A DNA stretch of 64,000 bases, taken from Occultella glacieicola (GTDB taxonomy: Bacteria; Actinomycetota; Actinomycetes; Actinomycetales; Beutenbergiaceae). The stretch covers positions 310,001 through 374,000 of the forward strand of contig NZ_SMNA01000006.1 in NCBI RefSeq assembly GCF_004353825.1. Reading direction: 5' to 3'. The notes beneath the pieces are model-generated. The model was not told the origin of the DNA, made no database searches, and worked only from the letters and a program-made list of their open reading frames with translations. The position numbers and the translations under genes are program-made. Each line of letters begins with the position of its first letter. Position 1 is the first letter of the stretch. Shown piece by piece: positions 55,122 to 63,550 of this stretch.

Positions 55122-55783
55122 TCCGCGTCGCGCTCGTGGACGATCAGGCGCTGCTGCGCGCGGGCTTCCGCGCGCTCATCGACGCCGAGGACGGCCTGGA
55201 GGTCGTCGGCGAGGCCGGTGACGGTCGCGACGCCGTCGACCTGGTCCGGCGCGCCCGGCCGGACGTGGTCCTCATGGACATCCGGATGCCCCGTCTCGAC
55301 GGGCTGGAGGCGACCGCCCGGATCACCGCGGACCCGGACCTCACGGACACCCGGATCATCATCCTGACCACCTTCGAGCTCGACGAGTACGTGTTCGAGG
55401 CGATCCGGCAGGGCGCGAGCGGCTTCCTGGTCAAGGACACCGAGCCGGTGGACCTGCTCGCCGCCATCCGCGCAGTGGCGTCCGGCGACGCGCTGCTGTC
55501 GCCGTCCGTCACCCGGCGCCTCATCGGCGAGTTCGCCCAGCGCAGCCGCGCGGCCGCCCCGACCGGGCACCTCGACCGGCTCACCGACCGCGAGCGCGAG
55601 GTGGTGGCCCTGGTCGGCGAGGGCCTGAGCAACGACGAGATCGCCCAGCGCCTGGTGGTCAGTCCCGCGACCGCGAAGACGCACGTGTCCCGGGCGATGA
55701 TCAAGGTCGGGGCCCGCGACCGTGCCCAACTCGTCGTGCTCGCCTACGAAACCGGCCTGGTCCGGCCCGGGTGGGCGCCCTGA
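55118..55783 (+). CDS. NarL/FixJ-family response regulator
   Basis: A 221-residue regulator with receiver domain (VDDQALLRAGF, VLMDIRMPRLDG, FLVKDTEPV) and LuxR helix-turn-helix (LTDREREVVALVGEGLSNDEIAQRLVVSPATAKTHVS pattern). It pairs with the overlapping kinase. Its length is normal for the family. The likely target is the downstream membrane-protein gene or unlinked genes; the palindrome at 55955-55973 is one candidate site. Confidence 0.92.
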   Translation: MIRVALVDDQALLRAGFRALIDAEDGLEVVGEAGDGRDAVDLVRRARPDVVLMDIRMPRLDGLEATARITADPDLTDTRIIILTTFELDEYVFEAIRQGASGFLVKDTEPVDLLAAIRAVASGDALLSPSVTRRLIGEFAQRSRAAAPTGHLDRLTDREREVVALVGEGLSNDEIAQRLVVSPATAKTHVSRAMIKVGARDRAQLVVLAYETGLVRPGWAP

Positions 55784-55954
55784 CCGACCGGTCGGGTGTG
55801 GCCTGACAGGTCGGGTGGGGCGACCGGACCGGTCCCCATGCGGCCGGGTACTCCGTCGGGCGTAGCCCGACCCCCGCCTCTGCTCCCGGCGCGGCAGGGG
55901 AACTGCCTTCCCCCGCCCGACGACGCGGCCACCGGAACTCGCGAGGATCTGTCA

Positions 55955-55973
55955 CGTCCCGAAAATCGGGACG
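55955..55973. promoter_or_regulatory. Perfect palindrome before the SHOCT gene
   Basis: CGTCCCGA and TCGGGACG flank AAA. The site lies 25 bases before the SHOCT gene start and may be an operator or a hairpin in the leader. Confidence 0.45.
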
Positions 55974-55997
55974 GCACATTCCCCGAAGGAGCAGACC

Positions 55998-56273
55998 ATG
56001 AACACCCTCACGGACATCGCGGCCCAGCACGGGCCGATGTGGGCCGGTGGCGGCGGGCCGGGCTGGTGGATCGTCTTCCCGATCCTGTGGTTCCTGATCA
56101 TCGCCACCGTGGTCATCCTCGTCGGTCGCTTCGGCCGGCGTCGCTGGGCCGAGGCCCGCAGCGGCGTCGTCGCCGGGCGGTCCCGGCTGGCCGAGCGGTT
56201 CGCCAGCGGTGAGATCGACGAGCAGGAGTACCGTCGACGCCTCGCCGTCCTGGACGAGGTGCGTCGCACGTAG
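55998..56273 (+). CDS. Small membrane protein with SHOCT domain
   Basis: A 91-residue protein. One hydrophobic segment (WWIVFPILWFLIIATVVILVG) at about 23-43 is followed by a basic stretch and a SHOCT domain at the C-terminus (LAERFASGEIDEQEYRRRLAVLDEV). SHOCT domains mediate oligomer contacts; function unknown. AAGGAG precedes ATG 55998. Followed by a strong hairpin. Confidence 0.88.
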   Translation: MNTLTDIAAQHGPMWAGGGGPGWWIVFPILWFLIIATVVILVGRFGRRRWAEARSGVVAGRSRLAERFASGEIDEQEYRRRLAVLDEVRRT

Positions 56274-56317
56274 CCGGACCCGGACCGCCGATGAGCGGTC
56301 CCCCGGAGCCCATCACC

Positions 56318-56360
56318 CGAGGGTGTGGCTGCGGCCACAGCGGCCGGAGCCACACCCTCG
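56318..56360 (+). terminator. Hairpin terminator with 19-bp stem
   Basis: Left arm 56318-56336 and right arm 56342-56360 match at 18 of 19 positions around the loop ACAGC. It lies 45 bases after the SHOCT stop. The long stem is strong evidence for a terminator, although no U-tract follows. Confidence 0.75.
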
Positions 56361-56379
56361 ACACCCTCGACACCCTCGA
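56353..56379. repeat. 9-base tandem repeat CACCCTCGA
   Basis: Three exact copies of CACCCTCGA, starting in the right arm of the hairpin, with a partial fourth copy. It may have grown by slippage from the hairpin edge. Confidence 0.75.
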
Positions 56380-56405
56380 CACGGTTGCCCCGACCTCACC
56401 CCACC

Positions 56406-56411
56406 TAAACT
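56406..56411 (+). promoter_or_regulatory. -10 box (TAAACT) of azlC
   Basis: TAAACT lies 6 bases before the GTG at 56418, which has no ribosome binding site. Confidence 0.5.
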
Positions 56412-56417
56412 GGCCGG

Positions 56418-57209
56418 GTGAGGCGGTTGTGGGAGTCACCGGCGGTGCGGATCGGCGCCGCGATCTCCGTGGCAACCGGGCTGTACGGCATCTCGTTCGG
56501 TGCCCTCGCAATCGCCGCCGGGCTGAGCGTCGCCCAGACGATGGCGCTCAGCCTCCTGATGTTCACCGGCGGCTCCCAGTTCGCGTTCATCGGCGTGATC
56601 TCCGGTGGTGGGACCGGCTCGGCGGCGTTCGGGGCCGCCGCCCTGCTGGGACTGCGCAACGCGGTCTACGGCACCCAGATCAACCGGATGCTCCGGACGC
56701 CGTGGCCGCTCAAGCTCGCCGCCGCGCACGTCACCATCGACGAGTCCACGGCGACCGCCGTCGGACAGGAGGACCCGGCGGAGCAGCGTCGTGGCTTCTG
56801 GGTGGCCGGGATCGGCGTCTTCGCCCTCTGGAACCTCTTCACCCTGGTCGGCGCGTTCCTCGGCGGCGCGATCGGCGACCCCGCCCGGTGGGGGCTCGAC
56901 GGCGCCGCGGTGGCCGCGTTCCTGGGCCTGCTCTGGCCGCGGCTCAAGGGTCGCGAACCCGTCGCCATCGCCGTGGTCTGCGCGCTCGTGACCGTGCTCG
57001 CGGTGCCGTTCCTGCCGCCGGGCATCCCGATCCTGGTCGCCGGCCTGGTCGCCGCCGTCTGGGGCTGGATCAGCCACGGCCGGGCCGACGAGGGCCTCGA
57101 ACCGGACCTGGACCCGTACCGGGCCGATGGTCCCGGACCCGCCGCGGCCACCGAGATCCCCGACGACCGCCGGGGTCCCAGGGGCCCGCGAAGCGGTGAC
57201 CGGACATGA
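56418..57209 (+). CDS. azlC: AzlC family branched-chain amino acid exporter subunit
   Basis: A 263-residue membrane protein with about six hydrophobic segments and the AzlC pattern: GISFGALAIAAGLSVAQTMALSLLMFTGGSQFAFIGV and LLGLRNAVYGTQINRML. With AzlD it forms an exporter of branched-chain amino acids or related compounds, as in the BrnFE system. The C-terminal 40 residues are hydrophilic and Asp/Pro-rich, longer than usual. Overlaps azlD by ATGA. Confidence 0.92.
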   Translation: MRRLWESPAVRIGAAISVATGLYGISFGALAIAAGLSVAQTMALSLLMFTGGSQFAFIGVISGGGTGSAAFGAAALLGLRNAVYGTQINRMLRTPWPLKLAAAHVTIDESTATAVGQEDPAEQRRGFWVAGIGVFALWNLFTLVGAFLGGAIGDPARWGLDGAAVAAFLGLLWPRLKGREPVAIAVVCALVTVLAVPFLPPGIPILVAGLVAAVWGWISHGRADEGLEPDLDPYRADGPGPAAATEIPDDRRGPRGPRSGDRT

Positions 57210-57520
57210 GCGGGCTGTGGTTCTGGATCCTGCTCGGATGCGTGGTCGCCCTCGCCACCAAACTGGTCGGCCACCTGGTGCCGGCGCGGCTGCTCGAGGA
57301 CGAGCGGGCGACCCGCGTGGCGGGGGTCCTGACCATCGGCCTGCTCGCCTCCCTGGTCGCGATGAACACCGTCTCCAGCGGTCAGGAGGTGGTCCTGGAC
57401 GCCCGGCTCGGGGCACTCGTCGCCGCGGCGCTCGCGCTGATGCTCCGGGCCCCGTTCCTGGTGGTGGTGATCGTCGGCGCGGCGGCGGCCGCGCTGCTGC
57501 GCCTGACCGGGCTCGGCTGA
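57206..57520 (+). CDS. azlD: AzlD domain protein, exporter small subunit
   Basis: A 104-residue protein of four hydrophobic segments (LWFWILLGCVVALATKLVGHLVP, VAGVLTIGLLASLVAMNT, LGALVAAALALMLRAPFLVVVIVGAAAAALLRL in outline). It is the small partner of AzlC, read from an overlapping ATGA. Confidence 0.92.
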   Translation: MSGLWFWILLGCVVALATKLVGHLVPARLLEDERATRVAGVLTIGLLASLVAMNTVSSGQEVVLDARLGALVAAALALMLRAPFLVVVIVGAAAAALLRLTGLG

Positions 57521-57525
57521 CCGGT

Positions 57526-58002
57526 TCAGCCGCGCCGGAGCCGCCGGGGCAACAGCACCCACAGGCCGAGCAGGACCACGAGCGCCGACCCGGCCGCGAT
57601 CAGCGCGGCCGAGCGGCCCAGCACCACGTCGAACACGAACAGTGCGGTCCCGGTGATCACGAGCGCCAACGCGACCAGGCCGACCTGGGCGAGCCGGTTC
57701 CCGGCCGAGACGAGTTCCGGCTTGCGCCGACGCCGGAACAGCAGCCGGTGCAGGCTGACCGGCGCGACCACGAGGGCGGTCGCGACCAGCGCCAGTGCGA
57801 CCAGGACCAGATAGATCGCCACCTGATCGGGCCGCAGATCGGCGAAGCGCTGCTGGAACGGCAGGGTGAGCAGGAAGCCCGTGAGGATCTGGGTCCCGGT
57901 CTGGGTCACCCGCAGCTCCTGCATGAGCTCGTCCCAGTTCCGGTCGGCGCGCTCGGAGTCCGTCTCATCGCGGCCGTCGCGGTTCCCCTCCTGACTGTCC
58001 AT
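57526..58002 (-). CDS. DUF6328 family membrane protein
   Basis: A 158-residue protein: a hydrophilic N-terminus, the conserved WDELMQELRVTQTGTQILTGFLLTLPFQQRF segment and then about four hydrophobic helices. This matches DUF6328, whose function is unknown. Start ATG 58002 is the only internal choice with the domain intact; earlier sequence in frame looks non-coding. It converges on azlD with 5 bases between stops. Confidence 0.85.
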   Translation of the reverse strand: MDSQEGNRDGRDETDSERADRNWDELMQELRVTQTGTQILTGFLLTLPFQQRFADLRPDQVAIYLVLVALALVATALVVAPVSLHRLLFRRRRKPELVSAGNRLAQVGLVALALVITGTALFVFDVVLGRSAALIAAGSALVVLLGLWVLLPRRLRRG

Positions 58003-58132
58003 CCGCCCAGTGTGCCGTTTCCGGGGGTTCGGTGCCCGCGCTGACGCCACGTGCTGGACGTCACCCGCGCCGCACCACGGACCGGAGTAGGTTGCCGGAG
58101 GAGCGGGCGGCCACTGGCCGCGGAGAGTGAGC

Positions 58133-59398
58133 ATGGTGGCAGTGGGTAGTACGCCGGAACGCCGGCTGTGGACGAGGGACTTCGTCTTCTCGATCGTCAC
58201 GAACTTCTTCATCGCGATGATCTTCTATCTGCTGATGACGACCATGGCGGTCTACGCCGTGGACCGGTTCCAGGCGAGCGAGACCGGCGCCGGGCTCGCG
58301 GCCAGCGGGTTCATCCTGGGCGCCGTAGTGGGCCGGGTGTTCGCCGGGAAGCTCCTCGACGTGCTGGGGCGCCGACGGATCCTGATGGTCAGCCTGGCGG
58401 TCTTCGTGGCCATGTCGCTGCTCTACATCCCGGCCCAGAGTCTCGGCCTGTTCATCACCGTCCGGGTCCTCCACGGGATCGCGTTCGGCGCCGGCACCAC
58501 CGCCCTGGCCGCTTCCGTGATGAGTCTGATCCCGCCGCTGCGGCGAGGGGAGGGCACCGCGTTCTTCGGCACCAGCAACACGCTCGCCACCGCGATCGGG
58601 CCGTTCCTGTCCCTCCAGTTGGTGGACGGCCCCGGCTACCCCACGCTGTTCGCCCTGTGCGCCGTGGTCTCGGCCCTGGCGATGGCGTTCGGCCTGCTCA
58701 TCCGGTTCCCGGTCCCGACCCTCTCGCAGGAGCAGCGCGCCGCGGTCCGGCGCCTGCACCCGAAGGAGTTCGTCGAGGTGAGCGCCCTCCCGATCGCTTC
58801 GATGATGCTGCTGGTCGGGCTCGCCTACTCGGGCGTCCTGACCTTCATCAACTCCTACGCCCAGGAGCTCGACCTGGTCGACGCCGCCAGCGCGTTCTTC
58901 ATCGTGTTCGCGGTCGTGACCCTCATCTGCCGCCCGTTCGCCGGCCGCCTCCAGGACGTCCGCGGTGACAACATCGTGGTGATCCCGGCGCTGTGTGCCT
59001 TCGCGGCCGGACTCGCGACGCTCGCCTACGCGCAGACGCCGGCGATGATGTGGACGGCGGGCGGCCTGGTCGGCCTCGGCTTCGGCACCCTGATGTCGAG
59101 CTCACAGGCGATCGCGGTCACGGCAGCGCCGGTACACCGGGTCGGCCTGGCCACCTCGACGTTCTACCTCGCGACCGACCTGGGCGTGGGCGTCGGCCCG
59201 ATCCTGCTGGGGCTCCTGCTCGGCGGCACCGACTACGGCACGATGTACGCGCTGCTCGCCGCGCTGGTGCTGGGCGCCGTCGGGCTGTACTACGCGGTCC
59301 ACGGCCGTGCCCACGCCCGTCGGCGCGGCGCGCTCCAGCAGGCCTCCGAGGACGACTCCCCGGAGGGGCCGGAGCCGCAACCTCCGGGGCATCCCTGA
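58133..59398 (+). CDS. MFS transporter (12 helices)
   Basis: A 421-residue transporter with 12 predicted helices. Motif A-like GKLLDVLGRRRILM and a first helix FVFSIVTNFFIAMIFYLLMTTMAVYAVDRF place it in the group of sugar/drug exporters such as the YfcJ/SetA-like families; the substrate is unknown. ATG 58133 has GGAG 7 bases upstream; a GTG at 58127 is less likely. The final 30 residues are hydrophilic. Confidence 0.9.
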   Translation: MVAVGSTPERRLWTRDFVFSIVTNFFIAMIFYLLMTTMAVYAVDRFQASETGAGLAASGFILGAVVGRVFAGKLLDVLGRRRILMVSLAVFVAMSLLYIPAQSLGLFITVRVLHGIAFGAGTTALAASVMSLIPPLRRGEGTAFFGTSNTLATAIGPFLSLQLVDGPGYPTLFALCAVVSALAMAFGLLIRFPVPTLSQEQRAAVRRLHPKEFVEVSALPIASMMLLVGLAYSGVLTFINSYAQELDLVDAASAFFIVFAVVTLICRPFAGRLQDVRGDNIVVIPALCAFAAGLATLAYAQTPAMMWTAGGLVGLGFGTLMSSSQAIAVTAAPVHRVGLATSTFYLATDLGVGVGPILLGLLLGGTDYGTMYALLAALVLGAVGLYYAVHGRAHARRRGALQQASEDDSPEGPEPQPPGHP

Positions 59399-59477
59399 TC
59401 GTCGTCATCCCATCGGCCGATCCCGACGCCGTCACAGGTCCCTCCGTGGCGGGACGAACGGCGCCACGGCACGCCGT

Positions 59478-59483
59478 TACGCT
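59478..59483 (+). promoter_or_regulatory. -10 box (TACGCT) of cofD
   Basis: TACGCT lies 6 bases before the GTG at 59490, which has no ribosome binding site. Confidence 0.45.
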
Positions 59484-59489
59484 CGTGGG

Positions 59490-60425
59490 GTGCCCGAATC
59501 CACCCCAGTGACCGTCCTCGCCGGAGGCGTCGGCGGCGCGAAACTCGCCGAGGGTTTCGCCCGCGTCGGCGACGACCTGACCGTCGTCGTGAACACCGCC
59601 GACGACGCGCAGGTGTACGGGCTGTCCATCAGCCCGGACCTCGACACCGTCATGTACACGCTCGCCGGGATCGCGAACCCCGACACCGGGTGGGGCATCG
59701 CGGGCGACACCGTTGCCGTCCTGGACCAGTTGCGCCGGCTCGGCCAGGACACCTGGTTCACCCTCGGTGATGCCGACCTCGCGACCCACGTTTTCCGTTC
59801 CGACCGGCTGCGCCGCGGGGTCCCGCTCTCGATGGTGACGGCGGACCTCGCCGCAGCCCTCGGCGTGCGGGCCCGGCTGGTCCCGATGACCGATGACCCG
59901 GTCGCCACCCTCGTGGACACCCCGGCCGGCCGGTTCGGCTTCCAGGAGTACTTCGTCGCCCGCCGGCACGCGGACACCGTCACCGCGCTGACGTTCGACG
60001 GCGTCGCCGACTCCCGTCCCGCGCCCGGCGTTCTCGAGGCTGTGCGTGACGCGGACGTGGTCGCCATCGCGCCGTCCAACCCGTTCGTCAGCGTCGGGCC
60101 GATCCTGGCCGTCCCGGGTGTCCGGGACGCCCTGGCCACCTCGGGGGCCTGGCGGGTCGCGGTCAGCCCGGTGATCGCGGGCGCGGCGCTGAAGGGCCCG
60201 GCCGCGCAGATGCTCGCCGACCTCGGGCACGAGGTCTCCGCATTGGCCGTTGCCCGGCTCTACGCGGGGCTGATCGACGCCATGTGCATCGACGAGCGTG
60301 ACCGTGACCTCGCCCCTGCGATCGCCGACCTCGGCCTCCAGGTGATCGTCACGAACACCGTGATGGGCGATGGGCCCGACCGCGAGCGGTTCGCCCGCGA
60401 ACTCCTCACCGGGCGCGATCGATGA
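59490..60425 (+). CDS. cofD: 2-phospho-L-lactate transferase (CofD/FbiA), F420 biosynthesis
   Basis: A 311-residue CofD-family enzyme: VTVLAGGVGGAKLAEGF at the start, VVVNTADDAQVYGLSISPDLDTVMYTLAG, WFTLGDADLATH and IAPSNPFVSVGPIL. It joins the activated phospholactate or phosphoenolpyruvate unit to Fo in making coenzyme F420. It overlaps cofC by ATGA. The cofE/fbiB gene that usually follows in actinobacteria is not here. Confidence 0.95.
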   Translation: MPESTPVTVLAGGVGGAKLAEGFARVGDDLTVVVNTADDAQVYGLSISPDLDTVMYTLAGIANPDTGWGIAGDTVAVLDQLRRLGQDTWFTLGDADLATHVFRSDRLRRGVPLSMVTADLAAALGVRARLVPMTDDPVATLVDTPAGRFGFQEYFVARRHADTVTALTFDGVADSRPAPGVLEAVRDADVVAIAPSNPFVSVGPILAVPGVRDALATSGAWRVAVSPVIAGAALKGPAAQMLADLGHEVSALAVARLYAGLIDAMCIDERDRDLAPAIADLGLQVIVTNTVMGDGPDRERFARELLTGRDR

Positions 60426-61129
60426 CGTCCTCGGCAGCGCCCGACCCGGTGCGACGGCCGCCGGAGCCCACGACCGCCGTCGTCCCCCTCCGCGACGGCC
60501 ACACCGGAAAGACCCGCCTGGCCGAACACCTACCGGCAGCGCAGCGGGGCCGGCTCGTGGTGTCCCTGGCCCGGCACGTGGTGGCCACGCTGCTCGGGAC
60601 CGACGGCATCCGTCGGGTCCTCGTGGTGACCGCGGATCCCGGCTTCGTCGCCGAGGCCCTCGATCCCGACCCGCGCCTGGAGGTCCTCCGCCAACCGGCC
60701 GAGCGACCCGGCCTGAACGCCGGCGTGGAGTTCGGCCGCGAGCACGTGCGGCGCCACTGGCCGACGGACCGGCTGCTCGTCGTGCACGCCGACCTGGCGG
60801 CGCTGAGCGGCGCGGACACCGCAGCGCTGCTCGACAGGTCCACCCCGGTCACCCTCGCCCCGGACCGGTACGACCTCGGCACGAACGCGGTGCTGCTCGG
60901 TCCGGGCACGGAGGGCTTTCGGTTCCGGTTCGGCGAGGACAGCCTCGCCCGGCACCGCCGCGAAGCGAGGGCGTCGGGCGCCGAGGCCGTCCTGGTCCGC
61001 CGGGACGGCACGGCGATCGACCTCGACACCGAGGCCGACTGGAGTGCCCTGCCGCCCGACGTGCGGGCCCGCCTCCGCTCCGGTATCGAGGAGCCCGAGG
61101 ACGCGCGACGACAGGAGGCACTCCCGTGA
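60422..61129 (+). CDS. cofC: 2-phospho-L-lactate guanylyltransferase (CofC/FbiD)
   Basis: A 235-residue nucleotidyltransferase. The N-terminal TTAVVPLRDGHTGKTRLAEHL matches the GTP-binding start of the family, followed by VLVVTADPG and the metal-binding HADLAAL; LAPDRYDLGTNAVLL is conserved. It activates 2-phospholactate or phosphoenolpyruvate with GTP, supplying the substrate of CofD encoded just upstream in the same operon. Confidence 0.92.
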   Translation: MTSSAAPDPVRRPPEPTTAVVPLRDGHTGKTRLAEHLPAAQRGRLVVSLARHVVATLLGTDGIRRVLVVTADPGFVAEALDPDPRLEVLRQPAERPGLNAGVEFGREHVRRHWPTDRLLVVHADLAALSGADTAALLDRSTPVTLAPDRYDLGTNAVLLGPGTEGFRFRFGEDSLARHRREARASGAEAVLVRRDGTAIDLDTEADWSALPPDVRARLRSGIEEPEDARRQEALP

Positions 61130-61238
61130 GGTTCCTCGTTGACCGGCGCCGGACCCGTTATCTTCGAAGGGTTCATGCTGGGGCCACCTGCCCGGACTTC
61201 AGTGAGTCACACCGACGAGTTCGACTGGAAGTTGCTCT

Positions 61239-62336
61239 ATGACGCTCGCCTTCATCCCGCCCGACCGGTCCGCGGTCGCCACGTCGGACCAGGTCCGCAC
61301 GGATCTGCCGCGGATCAACCAGATGTCCGAGTCCGTGTTCGGTCCCAAGGGTCACGGCGTCCACACCGCGTTCCTGGAGACCACCCAGGGGCTGCGGGAC
61401 CTCGGCTACCAGGTGGGTACGAACGAACGCTGGCGGGACGGCATCCTGCACGTCCACACGCTCGGACCGTGGCCGTTGCTCCGGCTGCGGACCCATCGCG
61501 GACCGAAGGTCGTCTCGGCGCATGTCACGGCGGACAGTCTGCGCGGGAGCCTGCGCGGCTCGACCGTGTTCCGCAGGGCGATCGAGGCCTACCTGCGGCA
61601 CTTCTACGGCTCGGCCGACCAGGTCATCGCGGTGTCCGAGGCGGCGAAGGCGGAACTCGTCGCCGGGGGTGTGCGGACCCCGATCAGCGTCATTCCGAAC
61701 GGGATCGACCGGCGGGCGTTCGCCCGGTCCCCCGACAGCCGGGCCCTGGCCCGCCAGGACCTCGACGTCGGCGACCGGGAGTTCGTGGTGCTCACGGTGG
61801 GGCAGGTCCAGCCCCGTAAGGGCGTGGACACGTTCCTGGAGATGGCTCGGGCGCTGCCGCACGTGACATTCGTGTGGGTGGGCTCGGTGCTGTTCGGAGC
61901 GCTGGCGTCCTCGCGTGGGCAGCTGGAGGCCCAGATGCGCTCGGCGCCGGCGAACGTGCGGTTCGTGGGGCAGCTCGACCGGGACCGGGTGGCCCAGTGG
62001 TACCTCGCCGCCGACGTGTTCACCTCGACCGCCCGTCAGGAGACGTTCGGGCTCGTGGCCCTCGAGGCCGCGGCCGCGAGCCTGCCCATCGTGTTGCGGG
62101 ACATCACCGTGTTCCGGGAGTTGTTCGGCGCCGATGGCGCCCTGTTCCCCTCCGACGCCGCCGGGTTCGCCGAGGCGATCGAGGCCCTCCGTCTTGACCC
62201 GGGGGTGCGCGCCACCGCCGCCGCGAACGCGGAGCAACTGGCCCACCGGTACGGCGCCGAGGTGGTCGCGCAGTCGGCGGCCGACCTGTACCGCTCCGTC
62301 CTCGGAGCACCGGCCATGGCCCGCGTGCGCGGCTGA
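61239..62336 (+). CDS. Glycosyltransferase family 4 protein
   Basis: A 365-residue GT-B glycosyltransferase. The C-terminal domain contains VLTVGQVQPRKGVDTFLEMARALP and the donor-binding STARQETFGLVALEAAAASLPIV segment with the catalytic Glu motif E-x(7)-E. Position VISVIPNGID is the usual linker. It probably adds a hexose to a lipid or cell-wall glycan; the acceptor is unknown. GGAAG lies 7 bases before ATG 61239. Confidence 0.92.
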   Translation: MTLAFIPPDRSAVATSDQVRTDLPRINQMSESVFGPKGHGVHTAFLETTQGLRDLGYQVGTNERWRDGILHVHTLGPWPLLRLRTHRGPKVVSAHVTADSLRGSLRGSTVFRRAIEAYLRHFYGSADQVIAVSEAAKAELVAGGVRTPISVIPNGIDRRAFARSPDSRALARQDLDVGDREFVVLTVGQVQPRKGVDTFLEMARALPHVTFVWVGSVLFGALASSRGQLEAQMRSAPANVRFVGQLDRDRVAQWYLAADVFTSTARQETFGLVALEAAAASLPIVLRDITVFRELFGADGALFPSDAAGFAEAIEALRLDPGVRATAAANAEQLAHRYGAEVVAQSAADLYRSVLGAPAMARVRG

Positions 62337-62359
62337 GGAGGACGCGCGGGCCGGACGGT

Positions 62360-63484
62360 TCAGAGCCGGCCGCGGACCGGTGTCCGCTCGGCCGGGTCAC
62401 CTCCGTCGGGCATCACCATCTCGGCGCGCACCCCGAGCAGCCGCACCTCCCGCTCGGCGTCGAGCTCGGCGGCGAGGGCCAGGGCGGCGGCGACCACGTC
62501 CGCGCGCTCGCGCGTGGGCGCCTGCAGCTTGCGGGCCCGGGTGAACGTGAAGAACGGGGCGTACCTGACCTTCAAGGTGACCCGGGTCACGGCCCGATCC
62601 TCCGCGTCCGTGTCGGCGAACGCCTGCTCGGCCAGTTCGGTCACCGCCGCGGCCACCTGCTCCGGCGTGGTGAGGTTGCGCTGGTAGGTGGTCTCCCGGC
62701 TGTGACCGCGGGCGATCCACGGGCTGTCGTCGACCTCGGCGGGGCCCTCGCCGCGGCCGAGGTCGTGATACCACCGGCCCATCCGGGGGCCGAACTCACC
62801 GACGAGGAGGTCCTCGTCGGCGTCCGCGAGCTCGCGCACGGTGCGGATCCCGTGGCCGAGCAGTCGCTTGGACACCTTCGAGCCGACGCCCCAGAGCGCG
62901 ATGGTGTCCCGGTCCCCCATCACCTCGAACCAGTTCGCAGCAGTCAGCACGAACATCCCGCGGGGCTTGCCGAAGTCCGTGGCGATCTTCGCGCGCACCT
63001 TGTTGTCCCCGACGCCCACCGAACAGTGCAGCTCGGTCGCGTCCAGGACGGCGGCGCGGACCCGGGCAGCGAACGTCTCAGGGTCGGCGAACATGCCCGG
63101 ATCCGCGGCGGGGGCACCGAGGAACGCCTCGTCCCAGCCGAGGACCTCCACGACCACACCGAGGCCGCGCAACGTCGCCATCACCCGCTCGGATGCCTCG
63201 TTGTAGGCGTCATGGTCCACCGGCAGGATGACCGCGTCCGGCACCTTCCGGGCGGCGATCCGCAACGGCATCCCGGACCGGGCGCCGAACTCGCGGGCCT
63301 CGTAGGAGGCGGTGGACACGACGGCGCGCTCGGTCGGGTCGCCCCGGCCGCCGACGATCACCGGCTTGCCGGCGAGCTCCGGCCGGCGGAGCACCTCGAC
63401 GGCGGCGATGAACTGGTCCAGGTCGACGTGCAGCACCCGGTGCTCGGTGGTGCCGGGCGTGCTGTGGCCCGGCTCGGCGCTCAT
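62360..63484 (-). CDS. dinB: DNA polymerase IV (Y family)
   Basis: A 374-residue translesion polymerase. Catalytic acidic residues are D21 in HVDLDQF and D118/E119 in LGWDEAFLG (GWDEA here in place of the more usual SIDEA). The helix-hairpin-helix LWGVGSKVSKRLLGHGIRTVRELAD is clear, and the little-finger domain is in ETTYQRNLTT and later. It copies damaged DNA with low fidelity. ATG 63484 is preferred; a GTG at 63520 would add 12 residues. Confidence 0.93.
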   Translation of the reverse strand: MSAEPGHSTPGTTEHRVLHVDLDQFIAAVEVLRRPELAGKPVIVGGRGDPTERAVVSTASYEAREFGARSGMPLRIAARKVPDAVILPVDHDAYNEASERVMATLRGLGVVVEVLGWDEAFLGAPAADPGMFADPETFAARVRAAVLDATELHCSVGVGDNKVRAKIATDFGKPRGMFVLTAANWFEVMGDRDTIALWGVGSKVSKRLLGHGIRTVRELADADEDLLVGEFGPRMGRWYHDLGRGEGPAEVDDSPWIARGHSRETTYQRNLTTPEQVAAAVTELAEQAFADTDAEDRAVTRVTLKVRYAPFFTFTRARKLQAPTRERADVVAAALALAAELDAEREVRLLGVRAEMVMPDGGDPAERTPVRGRL

Positions 63485-63550
63485 ACGTTCAGTCTTGCGC
63501 CGATGCCGGGCCTCTGTCACGCCCGCAGACGATGTTCGCCGCGTCGCCTG

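Noticed and set aside
55784-55795. CCGACCGGTCGG palindrome right after the second response regulator
   Set aside because: Perfect but without a loop, in a stretch of repeated GGTCGGG words; not convincing as terminator or operator.
61139-61164. TTGACC and TATCTT as a promoter for the glycosyltransferase
   Set aside because: The spacing is 14 bases, too short for a normal promoter.
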